Shown here piece after piece: positions 23,701 through 36,544 of a stretch of DNA of 64,000 bases. Source of the stretch: Tubulanus polymorphus (Eukaryota; Nemertea; Palaeonemertea; Tubulaniformes; Tubulanidae); NCBI RefSeq assembly GCF_964204645.1, contig NC_134029.1, forward strand, positions 5,465,001 through 5,529,000, read 5' to 3'. Position 1 is the first letter of the stretch; every line of letters starts with the position of its first letter. The notes under the pieces were generated by a model. The model was not told the origin of the DNA. It saw only the letters and a program-made list of their open reading frames with translations, and ran no database searches. Position numbers and translations under genes: made by a program.

Positions 23701-26700
23701 AATAGTACGCATACATCGCATTTCAAAAGAGACCAAATATGTACTGGTGATACAAATTACACATCATGTCATGACAAATGTTCAGAGATATCTCTCTACA
23801 TCCACTAGTCCTGCTGATTATTATGCATTTCCTTGTAATATGTCTGAATATTTGATATATCGATAATGAGTTCGGAATTTTTCATTGAGAAAGTCCTCAT
23901 AATCTGTAATGATGTAATCTTGTGGACGCATCCATGTACAGGTATCTGAAAATTAACATTCTTCTCATATATTTCAGGTTATGTATTCATGGATAATATG
24001 GGTCCGGATTTCCGAGATGGTGAATCGTTCTTCTCTGTATTTTCAATATTTTTCCCGGCGGCGACTGGAATTTTGGCCGGCGCGAACATATCCGGCGATT
24101 TGAACGTGAGTTTGCGATTTGTATCGCTCCGTCCATTGTGTAACAAACACGCGTTCACAAGATTGATAGATTAGTTCAGTAGATTTATAGATTAGTTCGC
24201 TTGATTGATAGATTGATGAAACCTGCAAATTACAAATAGCTTACACAAGATTGTGAACGGTAGATTAACGCGGCGAGCTGAATTAGATATGACTGGTGTG
24301 TGATGTGATGCAGTAAGAGGCTTCCCATTCTAATCTTGTTGTATCTTGTTGTAATCAGATTGTTACCTCATTTACAACTGGGAGTTTCACTAATTTGATA
24401 AATTTTCTTCCAGTTGCTCTTGAAGGTTACATTGCTGCCACTCCTTCGTGAAACTAAGATTAAAAGAAACATTCAAAGATTTATACCAGATCGGATCGAT
24501 GAATTTAAAGTGAATTCATGGATGAGATCTATTATTTTTAATGCTATTGAAATGCTGTCGTTGTGAAGTAACAGTTACTTCTTTAGCGTTCAATTTCCTG
24601 TGTATACCAAAAACTATAAAATGAAAATCTTACTGTAGGGTTACTGTTTTTTATAGGATGCTCAAAAAGCAATACCGAAAGGAACGTTACTAGCCATTTT
24701 GCTCAGTACAATAGTGTATTTGTTTATGGCCTGGTTGTGTGGCTCAATTGTCGTCCGAGACGCGATCGGACCTGTTGCCGTGGCTGCGGCGAATGCAACA
24801 ATCAGTTTAAACTCGACGGATGCAACTCCTCCAGTCGTCAGTTCCAATCAAACTCAGTGTCTTCCCGGGCAATGTCAATATGGACTTATGAATAATATGC
24901 AGGTATGTATTGAGAGCACTTAAGTGGTTAAAACCATCGGTTTCTCGTGTACTGATTGTTATTTCTGTTTAAGCTCTCATCAGCACGCCGTTTTGGCATT
25001 GTTTGTTTGGCTGTTTCCAGATGGCAGCACTTCTCAGACGTTCTAATAAATATTTTCAGGTGATGGAAATGGTTTCAGGATTTGGACCATTGATTACAGC
25101 TGGGATATTTTCAGCGACCCTTTCCTCCGCTCTGGCTAGTCTAATTGGTGCTCCGAAAGTCTTTCAGGTATTAAAACATACAAAGATAATCTATCTTCCT
25201 GACAATAATGTGTATCCCTTGTTGTGATCCCACAGTCAAGAATTCAAGTTCATTACATCTTTGTGGTGTCTGTGTTATTTTCAGGCTGTCTGTAAAGACC
25301 GTATATTTCCAAAAATACATGTGTTTGCGAAAGGCTATGGAAAAAGTGGAGAACCATTCCGTGCTTACATGCTTACATTCGGAATCGCCTTAGGTTTCAT
25401 CGCTATTGGTAAGTTTTGGAATAGACTGTTTTGAGAAATGACTCGACCTCAGCACCAAGTCACTGTGTATAATCATAACTATTCATTGCAGGGGAACTGA
25501 ATGCAATCGCTCCAATTATTTCGAACTTTTTCCTGATGGCGTACGCGCTGATCAACTATTCGTGTTTCGATGCTTCGTTGGCAAAATCACCAGGTGAATA
25601 TTATATACTGTGGAGATATTGCATGCACTGTACACTCCTGCTTGCCGAGAGGCAGGCAACTCCAAAACGAAAAAAATTCATAAGCATCAAATATCCCATG
25701 AATTTATGCTTCCCTCCTGAGCGGGGAAGGTTAAGAAATGTTATGAAGTCATTTTGGAACATAAACTCAAATATACTAAACTAATAATGAATGGTTGGAG
25801 ATTTTTACTACAGCAAAAATAGTGTCATTGCATCAACCTCGATTATTTTTAGGTTGGCGGCCGGCCTTCAAGTATTACTCGATGTGGATAAGTTTATTGG
25901 GAGCGGGATTATGTTTAGGAGTTATGTTTGTCATAAACTGGTGGTGCGCTCTTATAACATTTGTTATAGTAGCAGGATTTTATGTATATATACATTACAC
26001 TAAACCAGGTATTTATGTTAATAATGATTGCTTGCTATCAAACCGGGGCCCTGTTACTGGGGAAACGACATTATTCGTAAAAATGAATAAATCTATGTTT
26101 CAGATGTAAATTGGGGATCATCTACTCAAGCTCACATGTACAGAAATGCTTTACAAACCAGTTTGAAACTGATGTCCGTTTTAGACCACGTAAAAAATTT
26201 CCGGTTTGTTTTCTTTAAATTACTTTAAGCCTTGTAAAATGAAGAATTGTAATATCCTTGTTTATCAAAAGTCAGAATTCAAAAATCAAGAATTAGTAAC
26301 CGAAATTGAAAACTATTATCAGTCAATGGGTTAATCAATTATTTTCTTCTCTTTTTAGACCACAAATTTTAGTGCTGTCTGGTTACCCAGGCAGTAGACC
26401 AGCGCTGGTAGACTTCGCAAACAATATCACTAAAAATTTGAGTCTGTTAGTTGTCGGTGATATCATATCTCAGGTATGACTTCAATTGCTTAAAAAGTAC
26501 ACTTTTTGAAAATAAGTATAGCCATATTTTATCGCCTACATTTAAAGTGCTTTTGATATTTCGTTTTGAATCTGTGTATATAGTTTTGGGTTTGAATTCA
26601 TTGTTAGTATAAGTTTTCAAAATTTTAGTTCATAGTCGTGTGTTCTACACCTAGATTATTATACATAGTAAGTGTATTGTATCTAGTTCTGGTGTGACTT

Positions 26701-29700
26701 CACAAGTATGACTCCCCAAACGAATATCCCTTGGCACGCTGAATTAGGAATAGAAGTAACAGCTTCGTTTTTAGTTTGAAAATATGCTGATTTGATTAAC
26801 AAAAGGCAGTTCGGACACTTAAAAAAACATACGAGCGTCTACTAATGTGACTTTCAGCTATTAGCTAATCTGTTTAGCTTTGACTCCAGTAGTTGTAGGG
26901 CTGTAAATGAGCTGATTTGATGTATGTTAATTGTTTAAAATGTTCTTGTTTATTTTTGCATTGTTTATGTAGAAAACTTGGCTAGATGTAGCTTTATGGC
27001 ATGTAAGTTAAAACAAACACAAAGATGACTTTGTGCGTAACTGTGCAGTGTAGTCAGACGTTCATTGTAACAAGAATCATTTATAAAAGACCTCTAACAC
27101 CTGGGAAGGGAAACCAACTTAGCACCTGATATTTTTTTTCACAAATATAAAGAATAGCCAATTCTGATTTTCACATGATTACTGAATGTTTGGAATTCTA
27201 TGTGTGACTTTTTGCTTTAAAACTAAGGTTGATTCATTTATATTTAGTGCTAGAACTATTCAATTAACTTGTTGGAAGTGCTTGGTTATTTGAAATACTT
27301 AGACCTTAAATCAAATTGTCACACTAAATTCATCATTTAGTCTGTTTTCTACAGTGGTAAATTCGAGAATAGATTCAGTATGACTAATTCAGCACAGACA
27401 CATATCTTAACACGACCCTGCGTCATATTGATTGGTTTTCAAATAGTAAACCAGCTGTAGAAAAGGCTGTGCAATTTTCAGTATTCTAACCCATTGGTAA
27501 GAGTTAACACCAATAACAATAATTTTCAGAGACCATTCTTATTTTATTGGTTTGATGTAAGTTTTATTTCATTGAGATACCAAGGCTGGCAACATTTGAG
27601 AGAAATTTGGGATTCGTGTGTGTGCGTACTGCCGTGATATGGTTATTGACATTCTGCAGGTCTCCTTTAACTGTTCAGAAAATCTTTTTTTGGCAACAAG
27701 CATTTTTACCCTTTAATGCATGTATGTTCCTTGAAAGGCCATCGATGAAGTATGCCAATTTTTACCCATACACATATGAAGGTCCTATCTTTGAAATGAA
27801 TAAATGTGTATACTTTATGAATGCCTCTTAAGATTCAGATCCTATGTCATAGGATCGTCCTACCTCGGGTCAGGCATCCTGATTACCCATTCCTTAATGT
27901 CTCTTGTACATCATGAATTTAGCACTTAGCGGTGGTTTCAAGGTATGACTTTCTGCATGTTTGCATCAAGGATTGTGAACTTTGGCATGCAACCTATTTA
28001 GAACCATGAAGAAGAGATGTCTAACTTAATTCTAGTACGTGTAGAGATAAAATATCAGAAATAAGCTAAAATCTTATGTATCGCGTCGGTAAGCCATCCA
28101 CAACCCAACTTAGCAACCGGCCTATTTATTAATTCGCGCATGTCTTCAATGGATTTACCATTGCGTAACGTTTTCATCTTTCCTTCTCTATAGGAGAAAC
28201 ACGAGAATCAGGTATCATCTAAAGAGCTACATGAAATCATACAGCAGGCTTATCGCTGGTTACACAGTCGTAAAATCAAAGGGTTTTATAACGCGATCAC
28301 GTCTAATAACTTCGAAATTGGAGCTCGATCGCTTTTACAGGTAATTACGACGATTCATTTTCACGACATGTACTTTTATTGATGAAGTAAAAAGTATGTT
28401 ATTCGTAGAAAAGGTTTTCACTTGAACGTAATGTTTTTTGCTGTAGACAACTGGTATGGGTAAACTGCGACCGAATACATTATTGATGGGATTCAAGAGT
28501 AATTGGTTGAAAGTGAAACCACAAGAAGTACTTGAATACTTCACTGTCGTTCAGTAAGTAGTATCTTATTTTCACAGTAAACACTGTTCCAAAATTAGAG
28601 AGTTCGGCATTTTAGATACAGTGGACCGCTTATCTTACTGTTACTGTGAAAACTACGATCAGTGAATTTTATAATAGAGACTCAATATCTCTTTCAATTC
28701 TTATTCTGGTTAACTCTTTCTTATGGTTCTTGAGGTTTTGACTGTAGTTCTTTTAAGCTATTTCTGACTTAAACCCTCGAATATTCCATATTTCAGTGAG
28801 GCATTTGATATGAACTATGGTGTCGGTATACTAAGGGTTTGCGAAGGATTCGATTGCTCTGATCATCATATTGAGATCGAAGTTGACGACTCGGGAGAAG
28901 GTAAAATCTTTTAATCTTTTCATCGAAAATATTCCCAATAGTTCAGCGAGGTGCTTTGGTATATGAGTAATGTTTGAAATTCTACTTTGCAGAGAGCAGC
29001 GCTGAAGAGCAAGAAGCGAATGCAACCGAGAGCTCGAAGGAACATTCGCTAACGAAATCTACGAAAACTGAGGAATCTATTCCGTTATCTCCGCTAAAAT
29101 CTACCGAATCGGTCGAAAATAGCGAAGATGAAATCGACAGCAAGGATAACCGTGAAGAAGAACTGGCGATGTCGGATGTCGGTACAATCGAGAGCGAGGC
29201 CAGCACGAAGAAATCTGTACGTCGCAAGTCGATAAAAATTGCTCAGATAAATCAGGACGTGCTGCGTACGGTGAATATGTTCCATCGCAAACAGAAAAAA
29301 GGCACTATCGATGTTTGGTGGTTGTTCGATGATGGAGGTAAGTTTTATTGAGCTAATTCCACAATATTTATATTGTAAAGATTCATCTCATTTCATGCTC
29401 CCTATTTTGATCTGTCTACAGGTTTAACATTGTTGTTGCCGTATATACTGTCGACTAAGTCGCACTGGAGGTCTTGTAAATTACGAGTTTTTACAGCCGG
29501 CAAAAAGATGGGTGAATTAGATCATGATCAAAGAAAGTAAGTTCATTCCTTTTCTTGGTGATGATCTTTTCTCGTCGTACAGTTGAATCTGCCTTGCTTT
29601 GGGTACTTAAGTGTCATTAATTGAGCGTATTCAATACACATTTCTCTGTTTGTTTTCAGTATGGCAGCTTTGTTGAGTAAATTTCGTATAGAATATTCAA

Positions 29701-30448
29701 GTATGACTGTGATACCGGATATTGGAAGAAAACCGAAATCAGAAAGGTATGTGTTTAATTCTATGGGAGATACTACTATACTTGTCAAAGTAAAAAAAGG
29801 AACTTATGAAAAATCCCATTAATTTGTTTTTTTTTTTTTTAGTAAGGAAGAATTTGACTTGATGTTAAGCGATTGGCTAGCTAAGGATAACAAGGATCCC
29901 GAATCGTGGCAGATTACGCAATCAGAACTAGTTATGCATAAAGAGAAAGTAAGCATTCAGAGAAAAGATACCGCAATTCTAAATTGAAAGATGAATTAAT
30001 TTGTTTTGACGGTTATAAGAGCCATTTTCATTAATTTATTGTGCTTTGCTTTTATGCGACTATTGGAAGAATATATTTAATTAGCTGTGCCGGTAATTTT
30101 CAGACCAATCGTCATATACGTCTACGAGAATTGTTAAAAGAACATTCATCAGAAGCATCTCTTATCGTAATGTAAGTGATAATTTGAGCAGTAGAATAGC
30201 CTTGAGTGTGATTCCATGCTGAATTCCAAAGAATTTAGTTTGTTTTTGAAAGCCTTTTGATTAATTGTTTCATGAAATATTCACGTATTCAGTTATTTCA
30301 TCTGTTTTTCAGGACTTTGCCGATTCCTCGGAAAGGTACCACGCCGGCTGGTCTGTACATGGCTTGGTTAGATATACTTACTAAAGATATGCCACCCATA
30401 CTGCTGCTGAGAGGAAACCAAACTAGTGTACTTACGTATTATTCCTAG
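11718..30448 (+). CDS. SLC12A2: Na-K-2Cl cotransporter, SLC12A1/A2 type (NKCC)
   Basis: Electroneutral Na+/K+/2Cl- symporter of the plasma membrane. Twenty-three exons join in phase to 1140 aa: 11718-12188, 14649-14771, 16277-16448, 19777-19916, 21005-21115, 22414-22525, 23978-24105, 24657-24902, 25060-25167, 25285-25408, 25492-25593, 25853-26008, 26104-26203, 26359-26473, 28194-28340, 28447-28553, 28797-28900, 28993-29337, 29422-29536, 29660-29746, 29843-29948, 30104-30171, 30313-30448. The N-terminus has a SPAK/OSR1 docking motif RFKV (43-46) and the phosphoregulatory block TFGHNT (117-122). The membrane domain starts near 195 ([15 protein letters not shown]) and includes [16 protein letters not shown]. 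The TM7-8 loop has N-glycosylation sequons at N465, N471 and N483. The cytosolic C-terminus has a variable acidic serine-rich insert (from 856), then VWWLFDDGG, and ends [14 protein letters not shown], typical of NKCC. Assignment to A2 rather than A1 is by general similarity; invertebrate genes may predate that split. Confidence 0.95.
14293..14490. mobile_element. 198-bp MITE-like element in NKCC intron 1
   Basis: The left end CAGTAAACCTAGTTCAGC and the right end, which reads TAGTAAACCTTGCCTTAC on the other strand, are imperfect inverted repeats; both arms also share GACATC about 20 bp in. No coding frame. The flanks are TA-rich, so a target duplication cannot be judged. Confidence 0.5.
20436..20500. 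mobile_element. fragment of a CAGGG...CCCTG short element
   Basis: Contains serial TCAGGGAAAA-like motifs and ends in GTGGCCACCCTG, the same end as the element at 22904-22972. Related pieces occur at about 15011-15130 (starting CAGGGTGACTACTG) and near 3694-3740. This looks like an old dispersed family. Confidence 0.45.
21367..21605. mobile_element. 239-bp inverted-repeat element in NKCC intron 5
   Basis: The left end starts CAGGGCCAACTTCGGTT and runs into TAGTCGACTA. The right end (about 21563-21605) is its inverse: TAGTCGACTAA, then AACCGAAGAAGGCCC. Arms are about 40 bp with several mismatches. An inner pair (GGTCGGAACTA / TAGTTCCGAC) extends the fold. No transposase; probably a non-autonomous DNA transposon. 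Confidence 0.6.
21968..22009. repeat. CT-rich simple repeat
   Basis: A 40-bp polypyrimidine run of CTCTC/TCATCTC units in an NKCC intron. No function inferred. Confidence 0.8.
22904..22972. mobile_element. 69-bp MITE with CAGGGT.GCCACT termini
   Basis: Starts CAGGGTTGCCACTAG and ends AGTAGCCACCCTG, inverted termini of about 12 bp with two mismatches. The interior has repeated TGGAAA/GGGAAA words. Its end matches the fragment at 20436-20500. Confidence 0.55.
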
Positions 30449-31171
30449 AAATGTAATGAATATTGTCATCCAGTTTTTGAAACATGATGCCACATTGGAA
30501 AGCTGTTTTAGATTATTTGAATATGTTCAGAGTTCCAGAATGTTGGCTGTTGTCAAGAGGTTTTTATAAAGCATCACGCGTGAAATTGAAGCGTTTTGAA
30601 GCTATGGTATTTGAATTCGTTAATAATCTAGAACCATTTATGATGAGGGCATTTCATAATGTTGAGTAAGGAAACTTGATATTTTAGATTCCAATACTTT
30701 TTCCTAGTCAAAAATGTTTATGTCCGATATGGTATAATTCAGCATTAGAATTAGAAGTCAGGGTTTGATAAGTGTAAATCTCTTTGGCTGTGGTTCATCA
30801 GTCGTACTGTAATTGTAAAAATGCATTTGAAAATGCTCTTGAATTTTATATAATGCCAGTAATTATTAGGGGTAAAATATCTGTAATAATCATGATTAGT
30901 AATTGTGCACTGTTCGTCATTTTTAAGACTGTGATATGAAAAAATGTGATCTTATTCATATGAAATGAATTGTCGTCGAGTTTGGAGTAACGTTTCCGAA
31001 TAATTTGTTGTAATTAGATTAGTGTGAAAAGATTTCTGCTAATGAAATGCTGAAACATATAGTCGTCAGTTTCAAAGAGGAGGTATTGAACTAAAGACTG
31101 TCTTAATGAATAATCATGTAGGTAACAAATTCAAATTTTGACCTGAAGCAGTCCTGTAGCGAAGAGGTTCA

Positions 31172-31188
31172 AATAAATCCGCAATAAA
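31172..31188 (+). terminator. candidate NKCC polyadenylation signals (two AATAAA)
   Basis: AATAAA occurs at 31172-31177 and 31183-31188, about 0.7 kb after the NKCC stop. Later hexamers exist around 33.9 kb, so longer 3' UTR forms are possible. Confidence 0.45.
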
Positions 31189-31929
31189 TTTAGCTCCGAT
31201 TTTTGATAAAAAAAATCATTAAGCAAAAATGAGAATTACACTTACAACTATTACAACATACATGTACCGGTATGTTACAAAGATACATGCTTATTGAATT
31301 TGTTCATTTCTTTCGAACTACCTTGCAATTGTATCAATGGAAATTGCTCATATCTGAGCATAAAAGATGTTTTCTAGGCAAGGGCCCACAGTTCCAACCA
31401 AATTAAAACAAACCCACCCACAAATTCCTCGTGCTGCAGGCCTGAACTGTAGTCAATTATGATTATTTGCTGAGTGGTGATCTTCACATTTGCAGTGACT
31501 TGAAATGATTCCCTGAAGGGCTTCGTGTAATCAGACCCTGGGTGGTAAAAGTACGACCGAGCCTATGAAACTTTTTGATATTAGGATTGAAACGAAATTG
31601 TGATATTAGATGAATAATTAGGACAAAATCTGCAAAAAAGTAGGTCGTAAGAATCATAAGACGTTTAATATATATCCATCCACAATGTTTGTAAAATACT
31701 GACAAGAATCTCATGTCGATTTATATGTCGTGAAATGATTTTTTTCACGGAAAGATCGAGTCTTTCAACCGTGTACGCGGGGAGAGAAATATATAAACTC
31801 AATGTGTCGTAGAATACCAGAATTTTCTATCATTGTATCATCATTCAAAATATTGCATTAGCTGATAAATTATCTGATATGGCTTAAGAGATAATTGCTG
31901 GGACCTACTACGCTTTTGAAATTGTAAAC

Positions 31930-31947
31930 ATATATATATATATATAT
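31930..31947. repeat. (TA)n microsatellite
   Basis: Eighteen bases of alternating T and A. Similar short runs occur at about 11510-11525. Confidence 0.8.
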
Positions 31948-34688
31948 GAAATTATGTACTAATAATGATTGGTGCTTGTATACCCCTTTAAGTTTCATCA
32001 TATTCCTGAATTTCGTTAATGTTTATCGGTTCAATTGCGAGTTTCGTGTTTTAAGTTCAGCAGACAAACGCTCATTGTATTCAAGATACAGTTACATGTA
32101 CTTAATCATCAGTGATTTTACCTTGAGAGGAACGCGTATCGTTATGGTGAAGTTAACGATGATCACTTCTCTGTAAGATGGCGCCGCAATTTAACTTTGT
32201 TTCTGCTGTTTTGTCTTTGGCGTGACAGTGTGAATTCACTCAGGGAGTTAGGAACCTCCCCGCTTCGCTAAATCCTCCCTGCTGTTGTCGTTTGTGAACC
32301 AGCAGAATAGCTATTTGGGTTGAAATCCTCGGAACCTAATGGTTTATGGGACATTGTCCTACAAAATGTTATCAATTTCCTTGTGGATATAATAGAAATC
32401 GTTTGATTAAAATTAAAATAGTTCTGGTTGTAACTGGTTCCACTGTTTGAAATCAATGGGGTCATATTGTTGCATATGTAATCCGTTTTTGTCATACACG
32501 TCAATTTTACGTATTAATTGTTTATTTTAATTGAGAATATCCAATTTAGTCAAGCTTTTTTTTCTTAGAATAGGTGATGGGTGCTTTTTTGATCGAAAAT
32601 TTCTGCGGAATAATTATTCTAAAAGTGCCCTAGTGCGTATAAAACTTTAAGCTTTAAAGCCTTTTTACGGAATATTCAGATCCGTTAAAGTTAAACATAT
32701 ACTTTATTCTGCTTGAATTTATTGTTTTGTTCATAAGACGCTCAAATCTTATCGGGTCCACAGTTGAGTACCTGAATACTGAATTAGATATGTTGTATTT
32801 TATACTAATTAAAAGTGATGCATTTTAGTAATAAAAACATCGTGAAAACTTATCTACTCTATGGTTTTTTTGGTCGTGTTTTGTTTTTCGCGTTGCTGGA
32901 GAGATGATTCAAATCGTTCGGGTTCAATCTGTATCAATCAACTTGGAATAACGCAGAGTTCCTGTTTGAAGTCAACACAACTATCTGTCAACCAATTGTA
33001 CATCGATATACTCTCGCCATTTCCTCTCGACATTTTACATTAGCGACCAGTTTTTATTCGCTGTAACTTCACCAGGGAGGTGCTGCATTTCCTGCGGCTT
33101 GCGCATGACAGTCAATAGTAAAACAAATTGAGATAGTTGCAGACTTTCAGTGTCGGAGATCTTGCATTAGAATATTATGAATATCTACATGCAATTACTT
33201 ATCAGTTAATACTACGCAGGTCTAGCAAAGCGCAAAGGCCGCATTACGGTGGTACCAAAAGAAAATGTAACGAAGGAAAGGAAAATGGATACAGAAAATT
33301 AGTATTCAACGATAACTAGCTCAAGATAGTAGTAGTAACGTGTATGACGAATATAGGCGTTCTAACAAGTCATCAGTGTCTTCTTGACCGTTAAGTGCTG
33401 CCCCAAAATATATCGTTATCGGTGAATACGTGAACTAATTCGGCTGCACAATATTCCTACTGTGGCGAGCGAATAATAGATTGGTTCACATATTCACCGC
33501 CAACGAGATGATGCGCTGCTCTATGACGTCATGATTCTCCGGGAATTATCGCCTAGTTCATTTCAGTACATGTATACCATAACATGTTGATCTTTTTAGT
33601 GGACCTGGCATCTGATTGTCCTCAATCAAGTAATCAAATATATTAATGAATATAAACACATTGCTATCAGTCAAATAAACAATTTATTATGTATGACATT
33701 AATACTGTATATACATAATAATGTGACAACGGTTCATTATAGTCATTTAACAAGTTTTTCATGAAGGGGTGAACAAAAATCTGATATTTCATTTTGGGTG
33801 TTTATGATTAGAAGTGCTGTAAAGTCTCAGTGATGTAGCCTCCCGCCCTGTGCCGCGCCCTAGATGGCTGGCAATTTCTTCAATCGTGCATGGAAAAAAA
33901 CATCAATAATCAAATAAAATATATGATATTTCAATATAATAAATGTACATATAACTGAGTACTGTGTTGGAAATAATAAACAATGTATATTCGTCCGTAC
34001 AGGTAACTACTTGCTTAACAGTCCCTTATTCTAAACTTACCCGCCCACGATCCGCAAAAATGCACCCTGAAACCAGTAAAACAATCTAAACACCAGCTGT
34101 CGATAAAACAACCGACACTTCGAGTTCTACCCCCGAAGTGTCATACTCGATTCTCTCAAAATATCATTGATATATCACAATTTAAAAAATCGCACCGGAT
34201 ATACAATATTTATGGAACAACTATCGCCGTGTCCATTTTATCTCGCACGTGACTACATCTGATAAATCCGTGCAGGTTTTCGAGAGATGTACGTATAATA
34301 TTCTTGTGTCATAACACTTGACGTTTTGGTGTACAAAAATATAAACATGTAGAAATACGTATTTTATCAATTTTTTTATCTAAATAGAACACATAGCATA
34401 TATGTATTAGCATCCATACGTTAATGATTAGGGTGATTTCATTTATTAATGCTGATATTCTACATTTGCGAGTGATGAGACTAGTAGTTGACTAGTGGGA
34501 AACTAAACTGATATATTCTACTGGGTGCGGTTCCACTGTTCTGAATGAAATGATGACACCATAAGAGTTAAAGTTAGATAATGAATGCACTAAAATTAAA
34601 CGACGTCAAATTATGACATCAAAATATACGCGAGAAATTACAAAATAATTCTGTCAAAGATGCAAAGATCTCGAATAGTAATGTATAA

Positions 34689-34817
34689 ATATTCGAGCAA
34701 TGTTTCGGCTAAAGAAAAAATACATCTTTACGTACTTCTGCCATTAGCCATCACCAAGACGTTACGGTGATGGCTAATGATGGCTCATAGTTTTCAGCTG
34801 AAACGTTGCTCAAATAT
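34689..34817. repeat. 129-bp stem-loop with two nested inverted repeats
   Basis: The outer arms, 34689-34710 (ATATTCGAGCAATGTTTCGG...) and 34796-34817, pair with 3 mismatches in 22. The inner arms ATTAGCCATCACC (34743-34755) and GGTGATGGCTAAT (34766-34778) pair perfectly with a 10-nt loop. Probably a small foldback transposon remnant; a structured RNA is less likely. Confidence 0.65.
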
Positions 34818-35987
34818 ATATCTATATACACTTCTATTCAATAACTTTACATCTTTGGCTGAATTATTGTGGGATTTCTTTCGTATATTCATCTTACACG
34901 GATATTGTGCAGATTCTCGATTTATGACGTCAGAATGACGTCTAGTAGACATCAATTGAAAAAACCTTAGATCGTTAGGTGATGAATAGCTGAAGTATGG
35001 ACGGACCACAAAAAAATCGTTAACGTGCCTCAAACGTGGCGACAACAAACAAACTGAAGATTGTCATTATCATTGAAAAAAAAGTTGAGAAATATTGTAA
35101 TCGTGATATTCAAAATTATCCATTCATTAAAACATATGACTGAGGTGACTTAAAAAATGAGGATATGTTAAAGCGAAGCTTCAAAATTTCATGACTAGAC
35201 TTGTGAGGTTGGTGACTACCTGATAAGAAGACCAAACGACTTACTTATTTTGGCTTGAATCCAATACGTATATTATGTATATATGTTTTCCGCGTGTCTG
35301 AAACAGATCAGACGATTTAGTGATTGATATCTATTTATATACATAATACTAATGTGAAGGTTTCGATTAATTGATATACAGCTAGTTACATTTCGTTAAT
35401 AATTTCATTAATTACACATTTATCACAGTCTTAAGTGAAATTCTAACGACGTGTTTTTTACTCGACAATTCTCTAGTTCGATTTTTTCTTTTTCACTTTA
35501 TGAGAAAAAACAAACAGTCGTGTACAGAGAGGTATGCAATTCACATAGTTTAATATACTATCTAGCCTTAAATCTATCAATCAAACGAATTAAACCAACC
35601 ATTACTTTCCATATATACTTCTCAATTTTAAAAAGTCGTTACCAAGATTTGCAATTAAATGTAAATATTCTACTCAATCTCATACATCGATGTTCGGTTT
35701 GCTCACATGAGGGGAAGGAATGGTGTACACTTAATGATTCCCTGATCGAACATACTCAAGCAACCAAGAATGGACGCACACACGCGTGCTTGTGCTTTTA
35801 AGGAAATCTATTTGTGTCATAATTACTCTGCGTAAAAGCACGTTTTGAATCCGTTTGCGTAAATATTTGATAAAATCAAACCCAACTTCAACAAGGAGAG
35901 TAGAAATGTTCTCACAAGGAAATTGAGATACAAACGTTCGACGCAGTTCAGACGAGAAAGACCTATACCGGGACAACACTATTCATA

Positions 35988-36153
35988 CAGTCGAACGTCG
36001 TTAACACGATTCGCTTAGAATACGAAACCCGTTTACTACGATGAGTTCCAGATGCCCGGACTGAGATATTCATATCAATCTACATTTTGGATAACACGAA
36101 ACTTATTTGATGCAACGATTTCCCGCAAGATGCGTATCAATGAGGTTCCACTG
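35988..36153. mobile_element. 166-bp MITE with CAGTnGAACnTC termini
   Basis: The left end is CAGTCGAACGTCGTTAACACG-like, and the right end reads CAGTGGAACCTCATTGATACG-like on the other strand, about 16 of 21 bases matching. Solo-looking ends of the same type (GAGGTTCCAC, GGGGTTCCAC, CGGTTCCACTG) appear near 7399, 10133, 32437 and 34528, so the family is spread through the window. Confidence 0.55.
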
Positions 36154-36544
36154 TGCTTAGGGAATATTGAATGAACGGCTTAGGATGGAATATCTACTGC
36201 GTTCGGACCTTTTTCTGGCCCATGCGAAGTGATACTTTTTTTTATCGTCCCCAACTTTAAAAGTGTAAAATCGAATTTTAAGTAGCTGTTAAACAAATTC
36301 AATTAATTTGACTAGTTCTGCAATACATTGTACTCCCGCGAACGCAAGATGGTAAAAGATGTATTTTTCGCTTTAAAATCATTCATCACTGTCAATGTCT
36401 ATGACGCCACTTAAAATAAAGAAATTTTTAAAATTTACAACTATTCGTATAGCATAAAAGAAAAAAAATGTCATATACATCATATTCCATTCAGAGATTA
36501 TCACATACTAAGCTTTTTTTCATACGAACACGAACAAATGTTTT

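Larger units (their letters stand above)
30449..36544. other. NKCC 3' UTR and intergenic DNA before the TRPC 3' end
   Basis: Six kb without a supported coding exon. The first part is likely NKCC 3' UTR, ending near two AATAAA signals at 31172-31188. The rest is AT-rich intergenic DNA and TRPC 3' flank with a (TA)n run at 31930-31947, a stem-loop at 34689-34817 and a MITE at 35988-36153. Open frames such as 32861-33043, 34794-35048, 35451-35801 and 35731-35979 are low-complexity or overlap on both strands and match no family I know. Confidence 0.5.
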
